DNA of 29,718 bases from a virus: the IMG/VR virus record IMGVR_UViG_3300010354_000402, positions 1-29,718 of that record; one strand, given 5' to 3'. Positions 12,601 through 21,202 of this stretch are shown here, one piece after another. The notes under the pieces are model-generated. The model did no database searches. It worked only from the letters and a program-made list of their open reading frames with translations, and was not told the origin of the DNA. Both the position numbers and the translations under genes were made by a program. Numbering within the stretch: the stretch's first letter is position 1; the number at the start of each line of letters is the position of its first letter.

Positions 12601-13883
12601 GTACAGGCTCAGGAGTTGTCGAGGCAGGTCTTTCAACCTGTAATGCGGGCATGTGTGGATTCACAGTAGGTGATACAACAGGAGCAAATTATGGATTTAA
12701 TGCTTTTGCAAGATCGGGTAATATAAGCGCAGGAGGATTGTTTAGGGCAGGATTTACAACAGCATCAAACAATAAAAATGGAGCAAAATACTTAGGTGTA
12801 ATTGGTATAGCAAGAAATGATACTGCTGCCAATAGTACAAGTACAGGCGGTTATTTTGGTCTTAATACTTCTAATCCTACATTCGACAACGCAGCACTAA
12901 TCGCCGACAATGCTGACGCGGCATACCCTATATTTTTAGCGAGAGATAATGGATCAACTGTATTTACTGTTGCTGATGGAGGTGCTGTTGGAGTAGGCAC
13001 AGCATCACCTACTTCTAAAACACATATAGTTGCAGGAACACTTGCTGCTTCGACAAATAATTATGGGTTGCATGTAACAGCTACAATGCCTTCAACATAT
13101 AGTTATTTGCCGCAAGGTGTATTTTTTGAAATTACTTCAGCAGGTTCACAAACCAATGCAAGTTTTCCTCAACGTGGTGTTCAATGCACATTAGCCGCAG
13201 GATATACAGGGGGAACATCAACATCAGCTTTAGTAGCAAGTAACCTTGCTGCAGGAACGGCAGGTAGTATTATAGTTGACGGAACTCCGTTAGGAAATGC
13301 AGCCTTTACTTATGCTGCAATAGGAAATACAACGGGTTACAATTACGGAGCGGCAGGATTTTCAAGATTTGGAAATGTAAGTATTGGTGGTGTGTTTCGC
13401 TCAGGATCATCAACTACATCTCAAAATAAAAATGGAGCTAAATATATCGGGGGTTTTGGTGTAGCTCGTAATGATACGTCAGCAGGCTCTGTTTCATTGG
13501 GCGGATATTTCGGCCTTAACACCTTAGACCCTACTTTCGACAACGCAGCATTAATTGCAGATAACGCTGATGCAGCTTATCCCATATTCATCGCCCGTGA
13601 TAACGGTAGTGCAAAGTGGACGATAGCTGACGGAGGTGATACGACTTGGGGCGATGCAGTAAACATGGTGTTCAATACTACAACAGGCACGAAGATAGGA
13701 ACTGCAACATCACAGAAGATAGGCTTTTGGAACGCTGCGCCTATTGTTCAACCAACCACAGGCGTAGCATCAGCTACAAGGGTAGGCGGAGGAGGTACGA
13801 CGGTAACAGATACAGACACATTCGACGGATATACAATAGCACAAGTCGTCAAGGCTTTGCGTAATACAGGACTATTAGCTTAA
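9651..13883 (+). CDS. giant tail fibre with three 218-residue repeats (1410 aa)
   Basis: This is a probable receptor-binding fibre. Linker motifs typical of phage fibres are [11 protein letters not shown] and [20 protein letters not shown] (about 200-235). A second domain spans about 375-495 and ends [13 protein letters not shown], a recurring fibre module. [20 protein letters not shown] follows. From residue 680 to 1333 come three tandem copies beginning GTASPTSK, each 218 residues. The C-terminus (about 1375-1410) reads [20 protein letters not shown], a conserved fibre end in Bacteroidota phages. I see no chaperone peptidase domain at the end. The repeats are A/T-richer than the first half, suggesting they were acquired separately and then amplified. 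Confidence 0.85.
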   Translation: MFLSSTNQKLEVFTDAAPVTANPVYNISYNDYISASTQGVRYGDAVCGALNGTTPIQVLKSPPVTSTREIVFMTIYNADSVSRTITVQKDVDGVKFIIVKVAIASGDTLEYSVEHGWGLSNQFGGSITGIASLNGLTPTAQYFVVGTAGSDFAINSLADTHTFNIPTASATKRGLLSSADWTTFNSKEPAIPLSSSGYYWRGDKTWQLLNKAAVGLGNVDNTSDINKPISTATQTALNAKQDTITLTTTGSSGPATLVGATLNIPQYSSTGGGIKSGTATQVTPGVYTSTITGVASYATGDAYLIKFDTDNDGASTININSLGAKNIYKNTIVPIASGDIGANQEILIVYDGTNFQAIGLSQTQVIAYVHNAEGAVINKGQVVYAYQATGNKMSVKLARADVDATSAKTIGMVYDSSIGIGGDGHIIIQGVIEGINTASFSAGDTLYLSGTTFGGVTNVKPYAPNHLVYVGIVERANAGAGQVYVRCQNGYELDEIHDVDLITVAPVNGDSLVFNGSLWVAGSRVSGSGTTNELAYFTGSKSIGSLSTATYPSLTELSYVKGVTSSIQTQLNGKLSAAITSLNALTGATQTFATGTTGTDFGISSVGTTHTFNIPDASATARGLVTTVTQTFAGAKTFSSAPTFSTMTAGSVLFAGTSGVLTQDNAQLFFNNTNDTLGLGTASPTSKLHIVADTLAETTKNYGLHVTGTMPSTYNYRPNGVRFEITSAGSQSNASFPQEALYVVLSAGYTGSTSTRAIFCENATAGTGTGIVVGGSPVGNAAMTFSCVANTTGNNYGVAGFSRFGNISIGGVFRTGLSASVNQKTGAKYIGCFGATRNDTGAGSVSVGGYFGLNTSDPTFENAALIADNSDAAYPIFLARDNGSTVFTVADGGAIGVGTASPTSKAHIVAGTLAASTNNYGLHVTATMPSTYTYAPSAMLMEVTGAGSQTNASYPQVAHRVNYNAGYTGPVATAAGWYLNYNAGTGSGVVEAGLSTCNAGMCGFTVGDTTGANYGFNAFARSGNISAGGLFRAGFTTASNNKNGAKYLGVIGIARNDTAANSTSTGGYFGLNTSNPTFDNAALIADNADAAYPIFLARDNGSTVFTVADGGAVGVGTASPTSKTHIVAGTLAASTNNYGLHVTATMPSTYSYLPQGVFFEITSAGSQTNASFPQRGVQCTLAAGYTGGTSTSALVASNLAAGTAGSIIVDGTPLGNAAFTYAAIGNTTGYNYGAAGFSRFGNVSIGGVFRSGSSTTSQNKNGAKYIGGFGVARNDTSAGSVSLGGYFGLNTLDPTFDNAALIADNADAAYPIFIARDNGSAKWTIADGGDTTWGDAVNMVFNTTTGTKIGTATSQKIGFWNAAPIVQPTTGVASATRVGGGGTTVTDTDTFDGYTIAQVVKALRNTGLLA
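11688..13649 (+). repeat. three tandem 654-bp (218-codon) repeats inside the fibre gene
   Basis: The GTASPTSK codon blocks begin at 11688, 12342 and 12996, exactly 654 bp apart twice. Shared landmarks in each copy are NYGLHVT.TMPSTY, TGAKYIG or [17 protein letters not shown] and AAYPIF.ARDNGS. Copies 2 and 3 share stretches of near-identical DNA near their junctions, pointing to recent duplication or gene conversion. The third copy diverges at its end, where the C-terminal domain begins. Confidence 0.9.
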
Positions 13884-13889
13884 TAAACT

Positions 13890-14192
13890 ATGCAACAAAA
13901 CGAAATTAAAATTCAACCCATTATTACATGGGTTAATGGAGAGAGCAAGACACTAGATGTGCTTAGGCTCGACAACTACTTTCAGTACGACTTCTTAATG
14001 TGTCCCGGAAGAGTTCATTACTGTATATGCGAAACATATATTAGTAATGAAGACACTCAGGAGGAGCAGTACAGAAGCGTTATTGACGGGAATGTAGAAC
14101 TACCTTGGTCTCTTGTTGAGCAGTGGGGCAGCGATGACGCGCCTATCTTTGACTACGTATTGCAACAACTTAATTTAACTAGATATGAATAA
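13890..14192 (+). CDS. hypothetical protein (100 aa)
   Basis: An acidic soluble protein, with YFQYDFLMCPGRVHYCICET in the middle and a C-terminal half ending YVLQQLNLTRYE. The N-terminal half (KIQPIITWVNGESKTLDVLR) looks beta-rich. Three Cys (residues about 38-48) could form a disulfide or bind metal, but the spacing fits no motif I know. It starts 6 bases after the fibre stop and overlaps the next gene by 8 bases. A role as a small accessory or assembly factor for the fibre is only a guess from position. Confidence 0.7.
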   Translation: MQQNEIKIQPIITWVNGESKTLDVLRLDNYFQYDFLMCPGRVHYCICETYISNEDTQEEQYRSVIDGNVELPWSLVEQWGSDDAPIFDYVLQQLNLTRYE

Positions 14193-14349
14193 GGAACAAG
14201 CATTACAGACAATTGAACAGGCACTTAATGTAGCGAACATGAAGGGCGCATTCAGCCTAGCAGAGGCGCAGGCTGTTATTCAGGCTATCATCTTTTTAAA
14301 AGAGGAGTCATCCTCCTCTGAAGAGAAGCAAACAGTCCATGCCGTCTAA
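14185..14349 (+). CDS. small hypothetical protein (54 aa)
   Basis: The frame overlaps the previous gene by 8 bases and the next by 11, the same coupling as its neighbours, which supports it as a real gene. The product is helical (MNKEQALQTIEQALNVAN, FSLAEAQAVIQAIIFLKE) with an acidic Ser/Glu-rich tail. The amphipathic helices could pair with a partner, as in small phage adaptor proteins. No family is recognised and no catalytic residue is visible. Confidence 0.68.
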   Translation: MNKEQALQTIEQALNVANMKGAFSLAEAQAVIQAIIFLKEESSSSEEKQTVHAV

Positions 14350-14575
14350 AGCAATACGCAAGGTGTCAATAGGTCCCGACTACAAAGGCGGGGCTATGCA
14401 CTACATCGTCGGTCAGGCGGTGGTTGGTGACACCCATAGGATTGAGCACATCATATTTGATGACAGCTCTCAGTCCGTAAAGATCTACATCTCCAACGAC
14501 AAGAACGAGGTGATGGTTTGGAAGGAGTTCAACCATACCATCCCCATGTCAATCGAGTACGATATAAACTACTGA
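14339..14575 (+). CDS. conserved small phage protein (78 aa)
   Basis: The sequence KGGAMHYIVGQAVVGDTHRI and the C-terminal MVWKEFNHTIPMSIEYDI match a small beta-rich phage protein that I recall next to terminase genes of Bacteroidota phages, of unknown function. The alternating hydrophobic pattern (VKIYISNDKNEVMVW) predicts beta strands. Its ATG overlaps the preceding gene, and its stop overlaps the next ATG (TGATG at 14573-14577), so it is translationally coupled to both. Confidence 0.75.
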   Translation: MPSKAIRKVSIGPDYKGGAMHYIVGQAVVGDTHRIEHIIFDDSSQSVKIYISNDKNEVMVWKEFNHTIPMSIEYDINY

Positions 14576-15138
14576 TGCGTTCACCATTCTACTTCATTGC
14601 CACTCCATTTAACGACAGACGATACGACAACACCAAGGAGATAGGCGGAATTGAATTTATTGTTAGTACCTCTGAAGAGGATCACAAGTTCTCCAATAGG
14701 CATGCTGTCGTCGTCGAGACACCACTTGGATATGACGGTCCTATAAAGAAGGGGGACATCCTGCTTGTTCACCACAACGTCTTCAAGTTCTACAACGACA
14801 TGAAGGGCAGGCAGAAGAGCGGTAGGAGCTTCCTGAGGGACAACAAGTTTTTCATCGACTCCGAGCAGTTCTTTATGTACAAGAGCGATGGGGTGTGGCA
14901 CAGCTACGACAGGTACTGCTTTGTCAAGCCAATAGACGCCAAGGACTCGTACATCAAGAAGCCGTTCTCGAAGGAGCCGCTGATGGCAGAGATGAAGTAT
15001 CCCAACGTGTATCTGAAGGAGCGAGGGGTTGCTAGTGGCGACCTAGTGTGCTTCACTCCCGAGAGTGAGTATGAGTTTATTGTGGATGGCGAGACGCTGT
15101 ACAGGGTCTACGACCATCAGATAACCATGAAGCTATGA
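14575..15138 (+). CDS. probable tandem GroES-like protein (187 aa)
   Basis: I chose ATG 14575, within TGATG, over 14518, which lies inside the upstream gene. Two segments resemble GroES chains. The first runs KEIGGIEFIVSTSEEDHKFS, then VVVETPLGYDGPIKKGDILL and DRYCFVKPI (about residues 20-135). The second runs PNVYLKERGVASGDLVCF and YEFIVDGETLYRVYDHQI (about 145-187). The order matches GroES (glycine loop, KxGD turn, closing strand), but sequence similarity is loose. Phage co-chaperonins such as T4 gp31 also diverge strongly. It would be a second, larger co-chaperonin-like protein besides groES at 3512, or a structural protein using that fold. Confidence 0.65.
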   Translation: MRSPFYFIATPFNDRRYDNTKEIGGIEFIVSTSEEDHKFSNRHAVVVETPLGYDGPIKKGDILLVHHNVFKFYNDMKGRQKSGRSFLRDNKFFIDSEQFFMYKSDGVWHSYDRYCFVKPIDAKDSYIKKPFSKEPLMAEMKYPNVYLKERGVASGDLVCFTPESEYEFIVDGETLYRVYDHQITMKL

Positions 15139-15425
15139 TACCAAGGGATATAAAGGACGTAAAGATGAAGATCATCGAGGCGGGATATCAGGCCGTCGAT
15201 CAGCTCATCAAGGTAGCCAAGGAGGACATCATCAAGCATGATCCCGAGGATGACCTGTCTGCGGACAAGCTCAAGAACGCTGCGGCCACAAAGAAGTTGG
15301 CTATATTCGACGCGTTCGAGATACTCAGCAAGATAGAGACGGAGAGGGAGAACTTAGAGTCATCAGGTACTAGTGCAACAAAGGTAGACACAAGACAAGG
15401 CTTTGCAGAACGAAGATCAAAATAG
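15135..15425 (+). CDS. possible small terminase subunit (96 aa)
   Basis: The gene overlaps the previous one by 4 bases (ATGA) and the large terminase by 23, the classic place for a small terminase. The product is helical and charged (IIEAGYQAVDQLIKVAKEDI, DKLKNAAATKKLAIFDAFEI, LSKIETERENLES) with a basic end (GFAERRSK). The size fits, but I see no clear helix-turn-helix, so DNA recognition is not shown. Similar proteins precede terminases in other Bacteroidota phages as far as I recall. If it is the small terminase it would recognise the packaging site and recruit the large subunit. Confidence 0.55.
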   Translation: MIPRDIKDVKMKIIEAGYQAVDQLIKVAKEDIIKHDPEDDLSADKLKNAAATKKLAIFDAFEILSKIETERENLESSGTSATKVDTRQGFAERRSK

Positions 15426-17652
15426 GGTGCTCTATAGGGTACTCAATAAGTATGTCGAGCCGTCCATTGTCAAGAAGAAGAACAACGGATACTCTTGGGA
15501 GTACGGCTACGACGAGAAGTACGACATGGTCGTCATCTCAAAGACGGGTCAGATCGGCGATGTCATCAATATAAACGGACTGAATATCGCACTGCCGCTA
15601 GCTCCCGAGAAATGTCACCAAAGACACACTGATCCTAAGCATCAGTATTGGGAGAGGCACGAGTTGCCTAAAGAGTTAACAAAGATACAGTCCATTTTCC
15701 ATTGGAACGAGATGTCTTCTGACTTCAAGAACAAGTGGGTTGACTATATCGAGGACGAGTTCGACAATAGGGAGCGGGGATATTGGTTTATGAATAACGG
15801 CGAGCCCACCTACATCACGGGATCGCACTATATGTACCTGCAGTGGTCGAGTATTGACGTTGGGTATCCTGACTATAGGGAGGCAAACAGGATTTTCTTC
15901 CTGTTTTGGGAGGCCTGCAAGGCGGACCCGCGCTGTTTTGGTATGGTGTACCTGAAGATCAGGCGCTCGGGCTTCTCTTTTATGGCGGCAAGCGAGTGCG
16001 TGAACATGGCAACGCTAGCAAGGGACGCCCGTGTGGGTATTTTGTCCAAGACAGGGGCTGATGCGAAGAAGATGTTCACCGATAAGGTGGTCCCCATCAA
16101 CAGTAAGCTGCCATTTTTCTTCAGGCCCATCATGGATGGGATGGATAAGCCCAAGACGGAGCTCGCTTTCAGGGTTCCCGCCTCCAAGATCACCAAGAAG
16201 AACATGTACGACGTGTCCGAGGAGGAGATTGTGGGGCTAGACACCACCATAGATTGGAAAAATACCGAGGAAAACTCGTATGACGGGGAGAAATTGCTGC
16301 TTTTGGCGCACGATGAGAGCGGAAAGTGGGTGAAACCCAACAATATCCTCAACAATTGGAGGGTAACCAAGACCTGTTTGAGGTTGGGAAGCAAGATTAT
16401 AGGCAAATGCCTGATGGGATCCACGTCAAACGCCCTCAGTAAGGGTGGTGAGAACTTCAAGATCCTATATGAGGAGTCAAATGTGGCGGTCAGGAACGCC
16501 AATGGGCAGACAAAGAGCGGTATGTACGCCCTATTCATACCCATGGAGTGGAACATGGAGGGGTTCATCGACCAATATGGTATGCCTGTACTACGAAAAC
16601 CTTTCGACAGGATCAAGGGAGTGGATGGTGGATGGATAAGCAACGGTGCCATCGACTATTGGGAGGCCGAAGTTGAGTCTTTGAAGAGCGATTCGGACGC
16701 GCTCAACGAATACTACCGTCAGTTTCCACGCACTGAGAGCCATGCCTTCAGGGACGAGAGCAAGCAGGCGCTGTTTAACCTGACCAAGATCTACCAACAA
16801 ATCGACTACAACGACTCCATGATCAAGGAGCACTACCTCACGAGGGGTTCGTTCCATTGGAAGGACGGCATTAGGGATACCGAGGTGGTATGGATGCCCG
16901 ATAAGAAGGGCAGGTTCCTTGTCAGTTGGTTCCCAAAGCGTGAACTTCAGAACAGGTACTACGAAAGGAACGGGGTGAGGTACCCTGCCAACGAACACTT
17001 AGGGTCTTTTGGCTGCGACTCCTACGATATCTCGGCGGTTGTCGGGGGCAGGGGTTCAAACGGCGCACTTCACGGTATGACAAAGTATCACATGGAGGAC
17101 GCGCCTGTGAACGAGTTCTTCTTGGAGTACATCGCTAGGCCACAGACGGCGGAGATATTCTTCGAGGAGGTACTGATGGCCTGCGTATTCTTTGGCATGC
17201 CTATATTGGTGGAGAACAACAAGCCTAGACTGCTGTACCACTTCAAGAACAGGGGGTACAGGGGCTTCTGCATGACTAGGCCCGACCGTGAACTTAGTAA
17301 GCTATCCAAGACGGAACGCGAGTTGGGCGGTATCCCGAACTCCTCAGAGGATGTCAAGCAGGCGCACGCCTCCGCGATTGAGTCCTACATCGAGAAGTAC
17401 GTGGGCTACGACATGTCGGGCACCTACAGGGATCCTGACATGATAGGCACGATGCCCTTCACTAGGACGCTCGAGGATTGGGCTAAGTTTGATATAAATG
17501 ACAGGACTAGGTTCGACGCCTGCATCAGCTCGGGCTTGGCAATCATGGCTAATCAGAAACATCTGTATCAGCCTGAGAAGAAACAAACAAAAATTAGTGT
17601 TACCTTTGCAAGGTATACCAATGATGGGATATCAAGTAAACTAATTAGATGA
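15403..17652 (+). CDS. terminase large subunit (packaging ATPase-nuclease, 749 aa)
   Basis: This motor would pump DNA into the prohead through the portal and cut it. The ATPase A-type motif is K185-IRRSGF-S192, a variant without the usual GKS. The Walker B motif is LLLLAHDE with D304 and E305. The C-terminal RNase H-like nuclease shows GCDSYDI (D539) and ILVENN (E604), with later acidic residues near 700. The early YWFMNNGEPTYITGSHYMYL and FFLFWEACK are typical of the family. The start is TTG at 15403; no suitable ATG lies nearby and the frame matches the expected N-terminus RVLYRVLNKYVEPS. It ends overlapping the portal ATG (ATGA). Confidence 0.92.
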   Translation: MQNEDQNRVLYRVLNKYVEPSIVKKKNNGYSWEYGYDEKYDMVVISKTGQIGDVININGLNIALPLAPEKCHQRHTDPKHQYWERHELPKELTKIQSIFHWNEMSSDFKNKWVDYIEDEFDNRERGYWFMNNGEPTYITGSHYMYLQWSSIDVGYPDYREANRIFFLFWEACKADPRCFGMVYLKIRRSGFSFMAASECVNMATLARDARVGILSKTGADAKKMFTDKVVPINSKLPFFFRPIMDGMDKPKTELAFRVPASKITKKNMYDVSEEEIVGLDTTIDWKNTEENSYDGEKLLLLAHDESGKWVKPNNILNNWRVTKTCLRLGSKIIGKCLMGSTSNALSKGGENFKILYEESNVAVRNANGQTKSGMYALFIPMEWNMEGFIDQYGMPVLRKPFDRIKGVDGGWISNGAIDYWEAEVESLKSDSDALNEYYRQFPRTESHAFRDESKQALFNLTKIYQQIDYNDSMIKEHYLTRGSFHWKDGIRDTEVVWMPDKKGRFLVSWFPKRELQNRYYERNGVRYPANEHLGSFGCDSYDISAVVGGRGSNGALHGMTKYHMEDAPVNEFFLEYIARPQTAEIFFEEVLMACVFFGMPILVENNKPRLLYHFKNRGYRGFCMTRPDRELSKLSKTERELGGIPNSSEDVKQAHASAIESYIEKYVGYDMSGTYRDPDMIGTMPFTRTLEDWAKFDINDRTRFDACISSGLAIMANQKHLYQPEKKQTKISVTFARYTNDGISSKLIR
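17601..17608 (+). promoter_or_regulatory. Bacteroidota-type -7 element before the portal gene
   Basis: TACCTTTG fits TAnnTTTG, lies inside the end of the terminase gene and is about 40 bases before the portal ATG. No good -33 TTTG precedes it, so the call is tentative. Confidence 0.4.
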
Positions 17653-20084
17653 AAGAGATAGAGATCAACATATCATCTACGGTATTCCCTAGTCAGTTCG
17701 TTCCTGACAAGGTCAAGGAGTCGCAGGAGTACGGGCTGCAGATTGGTCAGGCCATACAGTACGAATGGTTCAAGCGCGACGGGGGATCTTGCAGATACTA
17801 TAGTCAGTACAGGGACTTCCATCGTCTGCGCCTATATGCACGTGGTGAGCAGCCCGTGCATAAGTACAAGAACGAGCTAGCTATCGACGGCGACCTGTCG
17901 TACCTAAACTTGGATTGGACACCCGTGCCTATCTTGCCAAAGTTCGTTGACATCGTCGTCAACGGTATGGCGGACAGGCTGTTCAAGGTGAAGGCGTATG
18001 CTCAGGACGCCATGTCGCAGGCCAAGCGCAACAAGTATCAGGACATGATCGAGGGGCAGATGGCTGCTAAGGATGTCTTGACTATCATTAAAGACAATAC
18101 GGGAGTGGACCCGTTTATGATGGACCCTGACGAGCTTCCCGAGACGGACGAGGAGATGTCGCTGTTTATGCAGCTCAACTACAAGCCCGCCATCGAGATC
18201 GCTGAGGAAGAGGCCATCAATACTTTGCTTGAGGAGAACCACTACTACGACATACGTAAGAGGCTAGACTACGACATGACCGTGTTGGGTGTGGCTATGG
18301 CGAAGCACGAGTTTCTGCCGGGAGCAGGGGTGAAGGTCTCCTATGTGGACCCCGCCAATGTGATATACAGTTACACCGAAGACCCGTACTTTCAGGACTG
18401 CTTCTATTGGGGCGAGGTCAAGACGGTACCTATCGGCGAGGTGGTTAAGATAGACCCCACGGTTACTACCGAGGACCTAGAGAAGATCGCAAGCTACAGT
18501 CAGAGTTGGTATGACTACTTCAACGTGTCTCAGTTCTATGACGACAGCCTGTTCTATAAGGACACCTGTACGCTGCTTTACTTCAACTATAAGACCACGA
18601 AGAAGATTGTATACAAGAAGAAGATCCTAGACGGCGGAGGAAGCCGTGTGATTGAGAAGGATGATACCTTCAATCCTCCCGCTGACATGATGGAGGAGGG
18701 TCGTTTCGAGAAGATCGAGAAGACCATTGACGTTTGGTATGACGGCGTGATGGTGATGGGAACAAACATCATCCTCAAGTGGCAGCTCTCCGAGAATATG
18801 GTGAGGCCAAAGTCATCTAGTCAGCATGCTATCCCCAACTACGTGGCCTGTGCCCCGAGGATGTACAAGGGTAGCATCGAGTCGTTGGTGAGGAGGATGA
18901 TCCCCTTCGCCGACCTTATTCAGATCACACATCTTAAGCTTCAGCAGATCATATCGAGGGTTGTGCCCGACGGAGTGTTCATTGATGCCGATGGCCTTAA
19001 CGAGGTTGACCTTGGTACGGGCGCCGCCTATAATCCCGAGGATGCGCTGAGGCTTTACTTCCAAACAGGTAGCGTGATTGGAAGGAGCTACACTCAGGAC
19101 GGCGAGTTTAACAATGCCCGTGTCCCTATTCAGCAGCTTACATCCAACTCGGGTGGTAGCAAGACACAGATGCTGATTGCCAACTACAACCACTATATGG
19201 ACATGCTCAGGTCTGTGACGGGACTCAACGAGGCTCGTGACGGTTCTATGCCGCACCCTGACGCGTTGGTTGGCGTACAGAAGTTAGCTGCGCTGAACTC
19301 AAACACGGCCACTAGGCATATCCTAGATGGTGGGCTCTACCTGTTCAGGTCTATTGCTGAGGCGATGACATATAGGGTGGCCGACATATTGGAGTATGCC
19401 GACTTCAAAGACGACTTTGCCAACAAGATCGGCAAGTACAATGTGTCTATCCTCAACGAAATCAAGGACCTGTACGTCTATGACTTTGGTATTTTTATTG
19501 AGATAGCGCCTGATGAGGAGCAGAAGGCTCAGTTGGAGGCGAACATACAAATGGCCCTTAGCAAGGGTGACATCTATTTAGAGGACGCCATCGACATCAG
19601 GGAGATCAAGAATCTGAAGCTAGCCAATCAACTACTCAAGGTGAAGAGGAGAAAGAAGCAGGAGCGGGAGGAGAAGATGATGATGCAGCAGCAGGCCATG
19701 ACGGCGCAGCAGAACCTGAAGTCTCAAGAGCTAGCGGGTCAGGTTGCGCTTCAGAAGATACAGGCAGAGACTCAGTCCAAGATGCAGATCAAGCAGGCGG
19801 AGGTGGCCTTCGAGATTCAGAAGATGCAGCAGGAGGCCGAGCTCAAGAGGATGCTGATGTCAGAGGAGTTCAACTACAACATGCAGATCTATAGCATGAA
19901 GGAGGACAAGCTCATGGCTAGGGAGACCGAGAAGGAGAAGGCCAAGGAGAAGAGGATAGGTGTTCAGAACACGCAGCAGTCTAAGCTGATCAATCAGCGC
20001 AAGAACAACCTGCCGCCGATGAACTTCGAGTCCAACGAGGATACGTTGGATGGCTTTGACTTGGCAGTATTTGAACCGAGATAA
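17649..20084 (+). CDS. portal protein (811 aa)
   Basis: The portal forms the dodecameric ring at one head vertex through which DNA passes and to which the tail attaches. Evidence is the place directly after terminase (ATGA overlap), the size, and the pattern of an N-terminal wing (YYSQYRDFHRLRLYARGEQP), a core (YLNLDWTPVPILPKFVDIVV) and a later LIQITHLKLQQIISRVVP stretch. Residues about 670-790 form a long Gln/Glu/Met/Lys-rich coiled coil (TQSKMQIKQAEVAFEIQK), a barrel-like extension common in crAss-like portals. The C-terminus reads DGFDLAVFEPR. The match to a specific portal family is by position and general pattern, not by search. Confidence 0.85.
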   Translation: MKEIEINISSTVFPSQFVPDKVKESQEYGLQIGQAIQYEWFKRDGGSCRYYSQYRDFHRLRLYARGEQPVHKYKNELAIDGDLSYLNLDWTPVPILPKFVDIVVNGMADRLFKVKAYAQDAMSQAKRNKYQDMIEGQMAAKDVLTIIKDNTGVDPFMMDPDELPETDEEMSLFMQLNYKPAIEIAEEEAINTLLEENHYYDIRKRLDYDMTVLGVAMAKHEFLPGAGVKVSYVDPANVIYSYTEDPYFQDCFYWGEVKTVPIGEVVKIDPTVTTEDLEKIASYSQSWYDYFNVSQFYDDSLFYKDTCTLLYFNYKTTKKIVYKKKILDGGGSRVIEKDDTFNPPADMMEEGRFEKIEKTIDVWYDGVMVMGTNIILKWQLSENMVRPKSSSQHAIPNYVACAPRMYKGSIESLVRRMIPFADLIQITHLKLQQIISRVVPDGVFIDADGLNEVDLGTGAAYNPEDALRLYFQTGSVIGRSYTQDGEFNNARVPIQQLTSNSGGSKTQMLIANYNHYMDMLRSVTGLNEARDGSMPHPDALVGVQKLAALNSNTATRHILDGGLYLFRSIAEAMTYRVADILEYADFKDDFANKIGKYNVSILNEIKDLYVYDFGIFIEIAPDEEQKAQLEANIQMALSKGDIYLEDAIDIREIKNLKLANQLLKVKRRKKQEREEKMMMQQQAMTAQQNLKSQELAGQVALQKIQAETQSKMQIKQAEVAFEIQKMQQEAELKRMLMSEEFNYNMQIYSMKEDKLMARETEKEKAKEKRIGVQNTQQSKLINQRKNNLPPMNFESNEDTLDGFDLAVFEPR

Positions 20085-20096
20085 TATTTAACTTTG
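20070..20096 (+). promoter_or_regulatory. promoter element before the scaffold gene
   Basis: TAACTTTG (20089-20096) fits TAnnTTTG and lies 15 bases before the scaffold ATG. TTTG at 20070-20073 gives a spacer of only 15 bases, shorter than typical. A short leader and no Shine-Dalgarno fit the host group. Confidence 0.6.
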
Positions 20097-20111
20097 CAAA
20101 AATAAAATCAA

Positions 20112-21188
20112 ATGGAAATTAAGGTAAGAGCATTAGACGTAGAGGAGCCAAAGGGTATTCAGGAACTCGAGCAGGAGCTGCAGGAGAAGCACGAGCAGGA
20201 GCTCGAGCAACAGCAGGAGATGGCCGAGGAGCAACACGAGGAGCCCAAGGTAGAGGTAGAGTTGAATGAGGGGGATGTCCTCTCGTTCATATCGAAGCGA
20301 TATAATAAGGAGATCAACTCGTTCGACGAGCTGATGGAGCAGCGACAGAGCAACGAGGAGTTGCCCGAGGATGTTGCCGCTTATTTGAAGTACAAGAAGG
20401 AAACGGGACGCGGATTCGACGACTTCCTTAAGTTAAGGAAGGACTACGATGAGATGGACCAAGACCAATTATTAAAGGAGTACCTCTTGGCTACTCAGGA
20501 GGGTCTCGACGAGGAGGATGTCGACCTGATGATGGACGACTACAAGTACGACGAGGACCTCGACGATGAGTCAAGAGTAAAGAAAGTAAAGGTTGCAAAG
20601 AAGAAGGCTGTTGTTGAGGCGAAGAAGTACTTCAACAACCTCAAGGAGAAATACAAGGCGCCGCTTGAGTCAAGTATGGCGAATGTCTCTGACGAGGAAA
20701 GGAAGGAGTTCGATTCCTACAAGCAATACCTTCAACAGGCTAAGACCATCCAAGAGCAGGATGAGAGGAAGCGTAATTGGTTTACGCAGAAAACAAATGA
20801 GGTGTTCGACAACGGATTCAAAGGTTTTGAGTTCAGCGTGAACGACCGAAAACTCATGTATGCTCCCGGCGATGCTGCCGAGCTGAAGAAGAACCAACTC
20901 ACCCCTGCGAACTTTGTGAATAAGTTCTTGGACGAGAATGGTCTTATTAAGGATGCGGCAGGTTATCATAGGTCGTTGGCCATTGCGATGAACCCTGAGA
21001 AGTTCGCTAAGTTCTTCTACGAACAGGGTTTGTCAGACGCTACCGAGGATGTGATGCGTAAGACCAAGAACATAAACATGGGCGAGCGCAAGGCACCTGA
21101 GATAGCGAATAAAGGAGGAGTGCAGATTAAAGCGGTCGATCCTGACTCCGGCAAATCGTTAAAGATCCGCAGTATCAAAAAAACTTAA
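20112..21188 (+). CDS. head scaffolding protein (358 aa)
   Basis: The gene lies between portal and major capsid genes, the usual place for a scaffold that shapes the prohead and is later lost. The product is acidic at the N-terminus (QELEQELQEKHEQELEQQQ) and rich in Glu, Asp, Gln and Lys, with helical stretches such as QYLQQAKTIQEQDERKRNW. The C-terminal part, residues about 265-358, is more basic and globular-looking (NPEKFAKFFYEQGLSDATED, ...SGKSLKIRSIKKT), fitting a capsid-binding end. Residues 8-120 have little hydrophobic core. No protease motif is visible. It follows a TAACTTTG promoter element. Confidence 0.8.
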   Translation: MEIKVRALDVEEPKGIQELEQELQEKHEQELEQQQEMAEEQHEEPKVEVELNEGDVLSFISKRYNKEINSFDELMEQRQSNEELPEDVAAYLKYKKETGRGFDDFLKLRKDYDEMDQDQLLKEYLLATQEGLDEEDVDLMMDDYKYDEDLDDESRVKKVKVAKKKAVVEAKKYFNNLKEKYKAPLESSMANVSDEERKEFDSYKQYLQQAKTIQEQDERKRNWFTQKTNEVFDNGFKGFEFSVNDRKLMYAPGDAAELKKNQLTPANFVNKFLDENGLIKDAAGYHRSLAIAMNPEKFAKFFYEQGLSDATEDVMRKTKNINMGERKAPEIANKGGVQIKAVDPDSGKSLKIRSIKKT

Positions 21189-21202
21189 AAAACTAAAAGA
21201 AA

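Noticed and set aside
15873-16652. Long minus-strand open frame of 259 codons
   Set aside because: It is antisense to the terminase, whose motifs are clear, and its translation is hydrophobic Ser/Leu-rich shadow sequence without motifs.
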